Origin: Phytopythium helicoides
Taxonomy: Eukaryota > Oomycota > Peronosporomycetes > Pythiales > Pythiaceae
NCBI GenBank assembly: GCA_024867545.1
Contig: JANFNE010000027.1
Span: 682,001 to 746,000, forward strand
DNA: 64,000 bases
Direction: 5' to 3'
Positions 33,538 through 43,900 of this stretch are shown piece after piece. A model generated the notes under the pieces. The model was not told the origin of the DNA. It did not search any database and saw only the letters and a program-made list of their open reading frames with translations. A program made the position numbers and the translations under genes. Positions within the stretch are counted from its first letter, which is position 1, and the number at the start of each line of letters is the position of its first letter.

Positions 33538-35204
33538 TGAGAAGAGGTGTCAGTAAATGTTTGGGCCAGTTCGGGCGACTGCCACACCCTGCTGCCCGCA
33601 TCCGCCATAACGTTGTCGACTCCTGCAATGTGTGTTGTCGTGCAGTAAAATCCGTTTCTCACTTCGATCAGGCTGAGAATACGGAGAAGCGTTTGCGCGA
33701 ACCGATTTCGACTAAACCTATGGTTTGTCCAGGATACGGCTGCAGTATTATCGATGCGTATGCGCACATGCGTCAGTACTGGAGACTTGCTACTTCCCCA
33801 ATTGCCTCCCCAAACAATAGCTGCAAAAACTGCACTCATCAGCTCACGAACATTGATACCGAACTCTTGTGACTCAGAGTTGTTGAAAGCCAGAATCTGC
33901 TCGCGTTCGTCAGCCGAGAATTCAACCTGGATGAATTCGCGTCGACTTGGGCAAACCACGCACAGACCTCGGTCGCTTGCATCCAAATAGATCTCGTAAT
34001 CCGGCGTTTGACGATCGCCAAACCGGGTCAAAGGTATCGAATTCAACCTGTTGGTATGGAGTATGAGGAAAAACCATCTCAAATCGTCTTGTGCGTCGGA
34101 ATTGACTATCACAGTTCCAAATCTGGGTGCTTCCGGGGCGAGCGCTGCTAATCTCTGGAAGAACGAGCCAGCAGGGCGAATGCATGTTTCCACGTGTCGG
34201 AGGCTACCCAATAGCTTATTTAACCGTGTGCGTGTCGTTCGTGCGCGGCTTGCCATGTCTTTGACGCGGTCTAAAGCTTTATTGATCTTGTCTGGCGGCA
34301 TAGACACTGTCAGGGCGGTCAGATCCCAGTCCAGGCCCAGAGTTCGACCCTTTTGAAACCAGTTGGTAAACTTTTTCTCATTACAAGCTTCTGGGCCTAG
34401 AACGGCAATCATCGACGAGCGTAGCGCCAAGTTTGCTTCTTGTAGTCGGGAGCCTATATCGGGCTCTACGCAAGAATAATCATCACACCATGCTTTTGCG
34501 TCAAACGCAGCTTGGGCGCAGGCCGGTTGCTTAGGCCAATGCGGGCCTGAGCTCCCATAAATATGATTGATAGCTGCACCTGCAACGCAATATGAAGCAT
34601 GTGACTGTGACCACCCACACGGACAACACAGATCAATCACCAGTACGCCAAGCTCGGGTATCGTTCCTGCAAAACGACCAACTTCACTGGCCGCTAATGG
34701 TATATGGCGGAAAGTTTCATTCACATCTCCAGTCATCATCGATTGTCTACCAGGGTGGGATTCTGCAACGTCCAGAATTCTATGTGCAATCGAAGCTGCT
34801 CCATCGTAAGTGATTGTTACGTCGCAACAATCCAAGGTGTTGTCATTGACTGAGCTGCCTTTTGGGAAGGATAAGTCATGAATTATTCGCTCGTCAATTT
34901 CGAGCGGGACGTCAACCTTTTGAACTGCTCCGAATGGACTGCACGTGATGCCTTCGAGCGTGTCTAAAAGATCGATGTCCAAAATCAAGTATCTGTCCGC
35001 GTCCTGTCCAGCCCGTAGACCTTTGACAATAGTGTTCATCACTCGCTGAGCTGACCCATGATTTTTGGGTGGCTCAGAACGGAATCTTCTAAGTTGGAAT
35101 AACTCCGCTGTTGACAATGGAAGCCCACCGCTTCTTATACGGGTACGAGTTCCACGCCTAATGCCCAGACGGAATATGGAGCGCCTTATTCGGCCTTGAG
35201 TCAC
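33459..35204 (-). CDS. DIRS reverse transcriptase-RNase H
   Basis: 581 residues. RT motifs: TGDVNETFRHIPL (A), CPCGWSQSHASY (B) and WCDDY (C, two catalytic Asp). RNase H follows with YLDASDRG, an ELMSAVF glutamate, IRIDNTAAVSW and NVMADAGSRVWQ, giving the D-E-D-D set. The N-terminus overlaps the upstream ORF1 by 47 bp and the C-terminus overlaps the recombinase frame, so translation probably needs recoding or reinitiation. The frame is intact over its full length. Confidence 0.85.
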   Translation of the reverse strand: MTQGRIRRSIFRLGIRRGTRTRIRSGGLPLSTAELFQLRRFRSEPPKNHGSAQRVMNTIVKGLRAGQDADRYLILDIDLLDTLEGITCSPFGAVQKVDVPLEIDERIIHDLSFPKGSSVNDNTLDCCDVTITYDGAASIAHRILDVAESHPGRQSMMTGDVNETFRHIPLAASEVGRFAGTIPELGVLVIDLCCPCGWSQSHASYCVAGAAINHIYGSSGPHWPKQPACAQAAFDAKAWCDDYSCVEPDIGSRLQEANLALRSSMIAVLGPEACNEKKFTNWFQKGRTLGLDWDLTALTVSMPPDKINKALDRVKDMASRARTTRTRLNKLLGSLRHVETCIRPAGSFFQRLAALAPEAPRFGTVIVNSDAQDDLRWFFLILHTNRLNSIPLTRFGDRQTPDYEIYLDASDRGLCVVCPSRREFIQVEFSADEREQILAFNNSESQEFGINVRELMSAVFAAIVWGGNWGSSKSPVLTHVRIRIDNTAAVSWTNHRFSRNRFAQTLLRILSLIEVRNGFYCTTTHIAGVDNVMADAGSRVWQSPELAQTFTDTSSQWLQVRVPNNSRNFSLLWERFCEQRL

Positions 35205-35961
35205 TCACAGTTTCTCCCCGCAACAGCTTTACAAACTCAGGAAGCTGTAGCTTTGCGCGCCGAATTAGCTCACTGTAAACCCTTTGCTTTTCCCGATCCA
35301 GCAAGTACGTTGGTAATGAGTGGTTGCCTTTTATCGATGCGTTCTTACCAGGCTGTTTTAGGCCATGCTTGGCGAGTGTGTTTTGGAGCGTAACCGATAC
35401 GATAGAATCATGTACTTCCCCCAGTCGTTTGTGCGCAAGCAGTGTGGAAGTCAAGGCTTCGTTCTTCTGCTCAATGAATACGTCCAGATCGTTAGTATCA
35501 TCCTGTGAGAGGATGTGTTCGGCGCAGGAAACATAGGTCTCCACCGCCAGATCTTGAATTGTAGAAGGGTTGTAGAGCTCCGTGGAGCTTCCCTGCGCAT
35601 AAACCAAGTCGAGATGACCAGAGGTCGTACTGTCATCCCAGCAGTAGCCTACTACCACGCCAAAATCCCAGATTCGAGCCAGATTTGGTGGAATTCGCGA
35701 GATACAGACCGTGCTCCCAACAAAGGTGCCGACACCATTGAGGGCCTCAGCTTCTCCAACGCTTCTTTCCACCACTTCTTCGGCCTCCCAGTCTATAGAG
35801 ACAGCATTTTCGTCCTTCCATCTTCCACTTAGGACACGGGCCACCTTCACTTTGCCTCTGCGTTGCTCAGTTTCCTCGACCTTGCCGTAAGAGTAACCAT
35901 TGTTGCCAAAGCTACCCGGACCAAGGTAAACGTAAGCCACAGCCGTTGCCATGTCCTGCAA
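35158..35961 (-). CDS. ORF1 of DIRS element B (gag position)
   Basis: 267 residues, directly upstream of and overlapping the RT frame. It begins MQDMATAVAYVYLGPGSFG and contains GVVVGYCWDD and a C-terminal basic, Leu-rich part. No zinc knuckle is visible. I assign it only by position as the gag-like ORF; no domain is recognised. Confidence 0.5.
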   Translation of the reverse strand: MQDMATAVAYVYLGPGSFGNNGYSYGKVEETEQRRGKVKVARVLSGRWKDENAVSIDWEAEEVVERSVGEAEALNGVGTFVGSTVCISRIPPNLARIWDFGVVVGYCWDDSTTSGHLDLVYAQGSSTELYNPSTIQDLAVETYVSCAEHILSQDDTNDLDVFIEQKNEALTSTLLAHKRLGEVHDSIVSVTLQNTLAKHGLKQPGKNASIKGNHSLPTYLLDREKQRVYSELIRRAKLQLPEFVKLLRGETVSDSRPNKALHIPSGH

Positions 35962-36122
35962 GAATGAAGGGTCGCGAGGTCTTGGAGGTTGTTAGAGCTA
36001 CGGGGAAAGTTCTTAAATGAACCTACTCCGGTCGGAGAAGCGACTCTAGGGCTAACATTGTAACGATCCGATCAGGAAAAGGCGTCTCCGGTCGCAACTG
36101 CTCCTCCTAAAGTTATCGCTGC

Positions 36123-36893
36123 TTGCTCGCGGAAACCGCCATTGTAAGGTACCATTGTAACTACATGGGTTACGAGTCTGAATTGAACGCAAGTCACGAG
36201 ATTCTAATGCGTTGCATTCGTCGGATGTCCAATCCCGTCACCAAGAAACAACCGCTGACTGCGAATATGTTTCTCACTATTCGCAGTATCTTAAACCTCA
36301 GTACACCTCGAGACCAGCTCGTTTGGGGTGGATTGTTGCTTAGCTATTTCATTTTACTGCGACGTTCACAATATCTTCACATTGACGGCAAGTTCCATGC
36401 TTATATTCTTCGGCTCGGTCCCATCTCGTTCAGGTCGGATGATGACAAGCATTGCTCACCGCGGAAGGCGAAAATTGTCGGGATCCTGCTCACAGGCGCG
36501 AAAAACAACCAATTCGGACGTCAAGAGCTCCAATTCCATTCGAAGTCTGGTCACCCAGAGCTTTGCCCCGTTAAGGCCGCGAGATGGATTGTTAAAGGGA
36601 CAACTGCATTTGGTACAGCAAGTGATGCACCAGCTCTTGCTACGGGTAAGAAATGCGGAATATCGGCTCGTGATATTACTGAGTTGGTCAAGAAAGCTGC
36701 AGGGATCATGGGTCTCGATCCCGACCGGTATTCAACTCATTCAGTGCGCATTGGCGGGGCAAATTCGCTCCTAAATGCGGGTGCAGATCTTCTGATCATT
36801 AAATTACTAGGGGGATGGCTTTCGAACTCTTTCGAGGATTATCCGGTACTGACGGCCGCGGGAACGGCGAACTTGTCAAGATTGATGTGCTAA
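36123..36893 (+). pseudogene. Tyrosine recombinase fragment of DIRS element C
   Basis: 256 codons, C-terminal two-thirds of a DIRS recombinase, on the opposite strand to element B. The catalytic set looks complete: Arg in LLRRSQYL, HSVRIGGANSLLNAGAD (HxxR) and WLSNSFEDY. The N-terminal arm and the rest of the element are missing, so it is a remnant despite the open catalytic part. Confidence 0.7.
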
Positions 36894-37668
36894 ATGCTAC
36901 CGACGGCGTCAGCGCGCGGCCCGGCGAATTCATACATGATGGGGACCGCCACGCCACGCTCTAACGTCTTAATTACAAGGAAGCTTTGCCCCACGGAGCT
37001 AGCACGGAAAGATACAGTACCTGAAAAGTTGCAGCGGAATACGCCTGGTGGTAGTCCTCAAACTCGATCCACGATTTAAAACTCGTACGATTTGGCGGCG
37101 GCGCAGTGCTTTCGTCGGCTGATGATGATGTGATAACGTTGGTGTCTGTCGCGCTGTGTGAACTGCTTCTTGACGTGTCGTAGGAATCGTCGTCGCCTTC
37201 ATCATCGTAGACGCTTTCGCCACCGCTCTTCTCAGAATCCCCTTCACTCTCCTCAGAGTCCGCATCGATCTCCTGGTGATCTCCCTCGTGACCTCTTACC
37301 CTTCCGACGACTTCATTGACATCACTCCCCCTCCGTCATCAGTCCCAGACTCGCTCCCCTTGTGCGCTTCCCGGCCGCACTTGTGCGCTGACTGCGGCCG
37401 AACCTCCATTTTTTTGTCGGTGCGATTTTTTTGGCAGTGGGCGTGAATACCACTCAAACTCTATTATACGCTATACGCTGTACGGATGCCATTTCATAGG
37501 GGTAGGCTAGAGTAGGCTAGATGTAGGGCAAACTATGCTAGGTAGAATCTGGATGGGCACTCCAACCACTGCCCTTCGTTTTTGTATGACAACAACATGC
37601 TTTTCAAGAGGTAGCTCCTCCCTCTTGTTGAAGTGTTCAATGTTCAACTTTTGTTCAACTTTCGGCGT
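36894..37668. other. Non-coding stretch between DIRS fragment and LINE
   Basis: No supported gene. It may include the 3' remainder of element C. Confidence 0.4.
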
Positions 37669-37681
37669 AACTCACGGTACT

Positions 37682-37685
<4 letters not shown>
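37669..37685. repeat. LINE target-site duplication, left copy
   Basis: AACTCACGGTACTACCA is repeated exactly at 47823-47839, flanking the LINE plus the nested gypsy element. Confidence 0.8.

Positions 37686-37773
<88 letters not shown>
37685..37773. repeat. (GA)n microsatellite forming the LINE 3' tail
   Basis: About 89 nt of uninterrupted AG/GA dinucleotides lie between the target-site duplication and the LINE 3' end. On the element's own (minus) strand this is a (TC)n tail, as expected for a LINE that ends in a simple repeat and not poly-A. Confidence 0.85.
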
Positions 37774-37775
<2 letters not shown>

Positions 37776-37790
37776 CGACCATCAATTTAA

Positions 37791-38429
37791 TTAAGATCCT
37801 GCCGATAGAAAAGATAGAAACATAGTCGAGGGCATCGCTTGCGTGGACGCCTGCGCAACCACTCTTTCGATTGGTTTCCATTCGTCCTTTATAGGCTCGT
37901 GAACCCTTCGCACTTTCGTTCGCTGGTATGACGTGGGTAGCTTTTCCCATTCTGCAGTGATGGCCTCCTGACTCGCCATTGGGAGAGGCCTCCATTGACA
38001 GAGGTGAAAACTGCGTAATTGGGCTTTCAACCGCCCCCGGCGCTCCCATGGCCGGCTCGTCCGAGTCGTAGATTCATACAAGAGTGTCGTGTTGGTTGGG
38101 CCCCCGATTAGGTGCAAAGACACTGTAGCTGCTTGAACGTGCTGGCAGATTGCACTTACTGCAAATTCGATGAATTGTGTGAATGATGCTGCCTTGGTGG
38201 CTTTAAGGATCGTGTCCAAGCTGAATGGTTTTCCGCCACCACTCAGGCCGAGCCAAGTACCCGCCTTTTCTGGTCTGAGAACAACCGGAGAGACCCGAAT
38301 GATCGCTGGGCGATTGCCAAGGACAAAAGTCGAGTCCAACACCGACATGAAGTGGCTCAAACGGATCCCTGACATCCGGGTGTCTTCATGCCGGCGAAGT
38401 TTTGCTGCCCGTGCTTGAACTTGGGTCAC
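37791..38429 (-). pseudogene. LINE ORF2 C-terminal piece, left of the gypsy insertion
   Basis: 212 codons with no distinctive domain. It is assigned to the LINE because the frame is continuous with the right-hand piece across the insertion site and because it sits between that piece and the (TC)n tail. Confidence 0.65.
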
Positions 38430-38488
38430 ACATTTTCTCCAAATCCTGTCTGGGGAGCCGTTTGGAGCCGAATTGTTGTGAACGACGT

Positions 38489-39028
38489 TGTAACTGGGCT
38501 GCCCAGTTACGCGACTTACACGTGCGCGTGTAAGGAGGAAGCGTTGACTTGGTTAACGTATGCACACTGTACTGAATGTACAGTGTGAGACGAAAGACAC
38601 TTGACTGGTAGAAATGAGAACTGTATTGATTGTTAGCAACCCGCTAGACGGGTGCAAAGGCTCCTGACCTCCTAGAAACTATATATGCATTATTGCAGGC
38701 GCTCATGGGTGGCCATGAGCGCCGCACCAAAAATGAACGACGCTGATTGGCTATTAGTGCCCGCTAACAGCCAATGAGAAGCGAGGGCAGCCATGAGTGG
38801 CTGTCCGGACGTACGCAGTGGAATAGTGACTCGGCACTATTCCGTCAGGAGCTTGACTAGCAGTGGTGTATCCCACACCACTGTCGACGCTTGGAACGGA
38901 GCCATGGTGACGCACCATTGCTCCACAGATTGTGCGTTTCGCACAATCTGCAACACACAGATTTGTGCCCAGCACAAAGTGTGACTCGTTTGTTCAGTCC
39001 ACTGCACAAACTGTGTAACCCTGTTACA
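38489..39028 (-). repeat. 3' LTR
   Basis: 540 bp, matching 46109-46648 with a constant offset of 7,620. In the direction of gag-pol this is the downstream LTR. It also lies directly upstream of the antisense ORF, so it could serve as its promoter. Confidence 0.95.
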
Positions 39029-39039
39029 CCCTCCCCCCG
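39029..39039 (-). other. Polypurine tract next to the 3' LTR
   Basis: On the minus strand the sequence just before the 3' LTR is a purine run (GGGGGGAGGG), the expected plus-strand DNA primer site. Confidence 0.7.
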
Positions 39040-39312
39040 TTAAGGTTGCAGCCCCGCTGTAAACCTGTTGGGTGGCACTTGTTGGTCGGATTCACTCTGC
39101 TAGCGCAGCAGAGCGACGGGGAGAAGAGAGCAGCGCGTGCGCGTGCTCCTTGGCGAGCTCATACAGCAACATGAGCTCGGGCAACGGCGACCTCGAGGAG
39201 AAAGCCCCCGCGCCGGCGCGGTGCGCGCCGGCGGCTTCCACAACTTCAAGCGCGCCCGAGCGACAGCGTCTGTCGCTCGCTGACTATCAAGACCGTCTGC
39301 ACCGCGGCCCCG

Positions 39313-40935
39313 GTGCAGCGTGAAGAGGCCGCCGCTCTCGCGAGCGCGGCCAGTGAGCAACCGTCGTCGTCGTCAGCCCCGCTGACGACGTTGGAGATCA
39401 TCTTGGAGCTGCCCGAGGGCTCCGCGCCGGAGGCGGCGCGTTCGCAAGCATCCGGCTCGAGTGCGACTCGAGCCGCGCGTTCTATCGTCGACAAGCTGGC
39501 TGCGCCAGCGATGGACATGCGGTTCTTCACCGAGCCGCTGTCCGGCGCGTCGTCCTCGGACGACGCGGCTGAAGAAGAGAAACCTGCGCGGCCGACGTTG
39601 GCCGCGCGGCGGACGCGAGAGGAAGGCGAGCTCTCGGACGAGGGCTCGGTGGTGAAGAAACTGAAGGGTGAGCCCCGCTCACCCGACACTGCAGCGCGCG
39701 ACCGCGCGCGGCTTCCAGATCGTGACGCGCGCGCTGCGAGCGCGCGCGGTGAAGACACTGCATCCAGATCGACTGCACCACGCGGTGCAGTCGCGCGAAC
39801 CGAGCGACCGTCGTGGATGCCCGACGCCGAGACCATTCGGCGTCGCTATGGGTATTCACACCCAGATCACAGCGAAATGCTGTACGTCTGCACGCGCATT
39901 GCAGACGACGAGGTTGCGCGCGCGCTCAACCTGCCTCCAGCAAGCGAGCGCCGGCGCGATTATTACATCGCGCTGTTCCATGAGTTGCGTTTCCTTCGCG
40001 GGAAGGGAACGAGCGATCGAAGCAAGATCTCCGTCGAGAAGGCGCTCCAACAGGCTTGGAGCGATTTCGTCACCAATTTCAACAGAGATCCAGCCGCTTA
40101 CCGTAAGCGGCTGCAAGACGCGCGTGAACGCTACATTACGTTCTCGCGTTCGCTTCAGATCGATCGCCTGCACGACCAGTGCGTGCAGGCGGGTGTGGCT
40201 TGCGCAGTACCCAGCACTGAGTACTGCCGCAGATGTTGGCCGGGCGACCCACGTCTTACAGACTGGGACTGCCGCGGGTATGGCGCCGCCATACCCGACT
40301 CGATCGTCTCGGAGCGCCGTCGGCTGTGGCCGGACCGGCCGCTCGACGAGTTCGACCACGCGTCATCGTCGCGGTCGTACGAGGCAAGTTCTGCGCCTCG
40401 TACGCGATCACCAGATCCGGGACGTCGTGCATCAGGACGTCCCGCGGCTCCCACGTGTCCTGTTGGGGAGGAAATCCTCTCCAACGAATTCGAAAATGCG
40501 TCGGACTTGGGGAGTCCGGTGCCGTACGGTGAGATACGACCCGCTCAACAATCCAGCGGGTCGCGCCAGCCGCATCGCGCAGCGGCGGCGGCGGCGGAGG
40601 GTGCGCCGCGCGCATTGACTCCGCAGTCAACGCGTTCCGATGGTGAGCGTCTTCTTCAACTCCAGCTGCAGATCTCGCAGCTGGAGACCGAGATCGAGCG
40701 GCGCTTCCGCGAGCGCGCCGAGGACGCTGCGGTGATTTCGCGCCTCCAGACGCAACTGGAGGCGGAGGTGAACGCTCGTCGCCGCTTGGCGGCGAGCCAT
40801 CGCGAGTTCCAGGCGAGCTACCGCCGGTTCCGCCGTCGCGCGGATCCGATTCTTCGCGACGCAGCTCACGTGGAGACGCGTTCTCCGAGCCCTCTTCCAG
40901 AGCGCTCGAGCGACTCTGAGGCGTACTACTCGTGA
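39313..40935 (+). CDS. Antisense ORF of the chromovirus, coiled-coil protein
   Basis: 540 codons on the strand opposite to gag-pol. The first 0.94 kb lies between the 3' LTR and pol, where the minus strand has no long frame. The last 0.68 kb (40256-40935) overlaps the end of pol antisense. The product has an acidic, Ser/Ala-rich N-terminal third, a central part with a folded-domain look (RRYGYSHPDHSEMLYVC, YYIALFHELRFLRGK, three or four spaced cysteines near residues 290-315) and a C-terminal heptad-rich coiled coil (LLQLQLQISQLETEIERR). The listed frame opens at GTG. An ATG in good context at 39170-39172 begins a short upstream frame of similar composition, so the true start or a frame break there is unresolved. 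It may be transcribed from the adjacent LTR. Function unknown. Confidence 0.65.
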   Translation: MQREEAAALASAASEQPSSSSAPLTTLEIILELPEGSAPEAARSQASGSSATRAARSIVDKLAAPAMDMRFFTEPLSGASSSDDAAEEEKPARPTLAARRTREEGELSDEGSVVKKLKGEPRSPDTAARDRARLPDRDARAASARGEDTASRSTAPRGAVARTERPSWMPDAETIRRRYGYSHPDHSEMLYVCTRIADDEVARALNLPPASERRRDYYIALFHELRFLRGKGTSDRSKISVEKALQQAWSDFVTNFNRDPAAYRKRLQDARERYITFSRSLQIDRLHDQCVQAGVACAVPSTEYCRRCWPGDPRLTDWDCRGYGAAIPDSIVSERRRLWPDRPLDEFDHASSSRSYEASSAPRTRSPDPGRRASGRPAAPTCPVGEEILSNEFENASDLGSPVPYGEIRPAQQSSGSRQPHRAAAAAAEGAPRALTPQSTRSDGERLLQLQLQISQLETEIERRFRERAEDAAVISRLQTQLEAEVNARRRLAASHREFQASYRRFRRRADPILRDAAHVETRSPSPLPERSSDSEAYYS

Positions 40936-43900
40936 GGGCACCGTCTTCGCCCTCACGGTCGCGCCACTGGCGGTAAGGCTTCAAGCGCCCGACGTAAAAC
41001 GTCGGGTGCAGCTGCATGCTGGACGGGATGTCCAGTGTGTACGCTGTACCACGGCGCGCGAGCACCGTGAACGGGCCGATGTAGCGCGGGGCGAGCTTGT
41101 TCGCTCCGTAGTCCGGCACTGCATGTGTAGGCAGGTTGCTTGTGCTAAGCAACACTAATGAATTTGGTTCAAACTCATTGACGTTCCCTCGTCCATGCTT
41201 GTCTGCGTTCAGCTTCTGTCGATCGACAGAGGCCGCCAGTGCGTCTTGGACGTACCGGATCACTGCTTGACGACGGTCCAAGAACGGCTTGGACTGGTCG
41301 GAACTTGCCTTTGCCGCAGACAGCGTTACGTGCTGTCCGCTCTTCTTCGTGTTTGCGTTCTCACGCAGACTCGGCGTCGAGACTGCGGGTCCTCCCCCAC
41401 TCAAGGTTGGAGCCAACGTCCCCAGGACGGAAGGCAGACGTGGGTGCCGCATGGCATTCACGAAGAACGGTGTGTGCCCGTGCGAGGCATGCACCGAGTT
41501 GTTGATGGCGAACTCGGCCATCGGCAGACACTCGCTCCAGTCTCGGAACGAGTGCGCGTAACTGCGCAGGACGTCACCGAGTACGCGATTGACGCGTTCG
41601 GTCTGACCGTCCGTTTCAGGGTGGTCAGTTGTCGACATCGACAACTGCGTACCAAGGAGCTTGAATAGCTCCTGCCAGAAACCACCGCGGAACCGCGGAT
41701 CGCGGTCCGACACGATCTCACGCGGCATGCCGTGAGATCGAAACACCGTGTCAAAGAACAGGCGTGCCGTTTGCGCGCCTGTTATGGTCTTGGGAACAGC
41801 AGCAAGATGCACCATCTTGCTGAATCGGTCGACGAAGACGACGACACCCGTACGACGCTTTGCGTCGGGCGGCAACCCAAACACGAAGTCCATGGAGACG
41901 GACTCCCAACACTCCGATGGGATCGGTAGTGAGTTGAGCGGCGCCTGTGACACAGGTGCTGGCTTGACACGCTGGCAAATCTCGCAAGCACGAACGTACT
42001 TGCGCACCCACTTGTACTGGTGCGGCCAGTAGAAGTCACGCGCGAGGAGCACGTACGTCTTCTCGCGTCCAAGATGGCCGGCCACCGGCGCATCATGGTA
42101 CTCGTAGAGGATCCGCAGCTTGAGATCCTCACTGTTTGGCACGACGACGCGGCGCGCGTCGCCGTCGGTGTCGCGATAGAGCAAGACACCATCGTGCACA
42201 GCAAAGCGGTGTGCACGAGCTCGGAGGTGTGGAGGGAGCGCCTTCAGAGACACTGGTGACGGTGTCTCTGCGTACTTGAGAAGTCGCTTGATGTCCTCAT
42301 CAAGCGTGTAGGCGGTCTTGACGTCGTCGATCAGCGACGACCTTGGGACGTCAGCGCTCCAAGCGCCGACGGCGTTAACTTGTTCCTCCGGCCTGACTGC
42401 ATAGTCGGGTCGCCGCGATAGAGCGTCAGCGACGACGTTGAGCCTTCCAGGTTTGTACTCAACCTGGAAGTTGTACTCTGCGAAGAAGGACAGCCACCTG
42501 GCCATCCTTTGCGAGATGTGTGGCGTCTTCACGGCCGTCCGCAGGGACGCATGGTCCGTGTAGACGGTGAACGGTCTATCACCCAGCAGATAGACTCGGA
42601 ACTTCGCAAGCGCGTACTTCATGGCAAGGAGCTCCTTGTCATGAACGGGGTAGTTCCGCTCAGCCGGCTTGAGTTGGCGCGACTGGTAGCTGACGACGCG
42701 ATCACGCCCCTCGTGATCACGCTGCATCAACGCACATCCGATTGCAAAATCGGATGCATCACACACGACGTGGAAATCTCGATCTTGGTCAGCGATGGCC
42801 AGGATTGGTGCCTCGGTCAAGCCCTGCTTGATCGCCTCGAAGGCACCTTGACACTCGGGTGTTCATGCCCATGCAGCCTCTTTCTTCAAGAGCTGCGAGA
42901 GTGGGCGAATGCGGCCCGCATAATTGCTCACGTACTTGCACAAGTACGTGGCGAGGCCAAGGAACTGACGCAGTTCCTTGGGGTTATTTGGCTGCGGCCA
43001 CTCGTTGATCACCCGGACTTTCTCGGGGTCCGGGCGAACGCCATTACGTCCGACGAGACACCCAAGTACGGGTATCTCGTTCGCCCCGAAGATGCACTTC
43101 TTCAGATTAGCATAGAGCTTATACTTTCGCATGAGCTCCAGCAGGCGACGGAGGTGCTCCTTATGCACCTCAACGTCAGTCTTCTCATCCACAGCCCGGC
43201 TGTGGATGTACACGTCGTCGAAGTAGCTCGGTGCAAACTCACGCACCGGCCGCAACAGGTGCGTCACGCATCTGTTGAATGTTGCTGGGGCATTCTTGAG
43301 CCCTTGTGGCATTACTAGCCACTCCCACAGCATCCCGCTTGGGGTGCTGACTGCCGTGAGCGGGATATCCTGCTCACGCATGAGAACTTGGTAAAAGCCG
43401 TCGCGCAGGTCGAGAGTACTGAAGATTGTACTCCCGCTCATCGAATCGATGATGACATCCTTCCTCGGTATCGGCGTCTGTGCCTGCACCGTTGCATCAT
43501 TCAGCTTATTGTAAGCATGAACGATGCGCCAGCCACCCTGTGCCTTCTTGACACAGAACGTCGGGGCACTGTGCGGTGAGGTCGACTCACGCACTTGACC
43601 TGCCTTCCGACGAGCTTCAAAGAACTCGTCGATCGCTTTGACTTGTTCACGCGGCAGTGGCCACTGCCGCGTCACACAGTACTTCGTCCCCGGCACGAGA
43701 TCGATCTCGTGCCGAACTCCCTTGTCCTTTGGGAGCTCTTCCGGAACCTCGTCCGGGAATACGTCCGCGTATTCACGCAGGACGTCGTAGAACGGACTCG
43801 ATTCGAGGGCGGCCCAGCCTTGCTCCTCGAATCGCTCGCGCTTGGTCTTCGCACTGAGGGTCTTCTCATCCTCAGGATTCTCGCTTACGAGGAGTTGACG

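Larger units (their letters stand above)
32413..36000 (-). mobile_element. Near-complete DIRS-like retroelement B
   Basis: Three overlapping minus-strand frames occur in the order ORF1 (gag-like), RT/RNase H and tyrosine recombinase, as expected for DIRS-order elements, which integrate by recombinase instead of a DDE integrase. I could not identify its terminal or split direct repeats, so the boundaries are approximate. Confidence 0.7.

Noticed and set aside
39170..39323. Short ORF beginning with ATG just upstream of the antisense ORF as a separate gene
   Set aside because: Similar composition and overlap suggest it is the displaced N-terminus of the antisense ORF; no clean intron joins them, so it is only noted.
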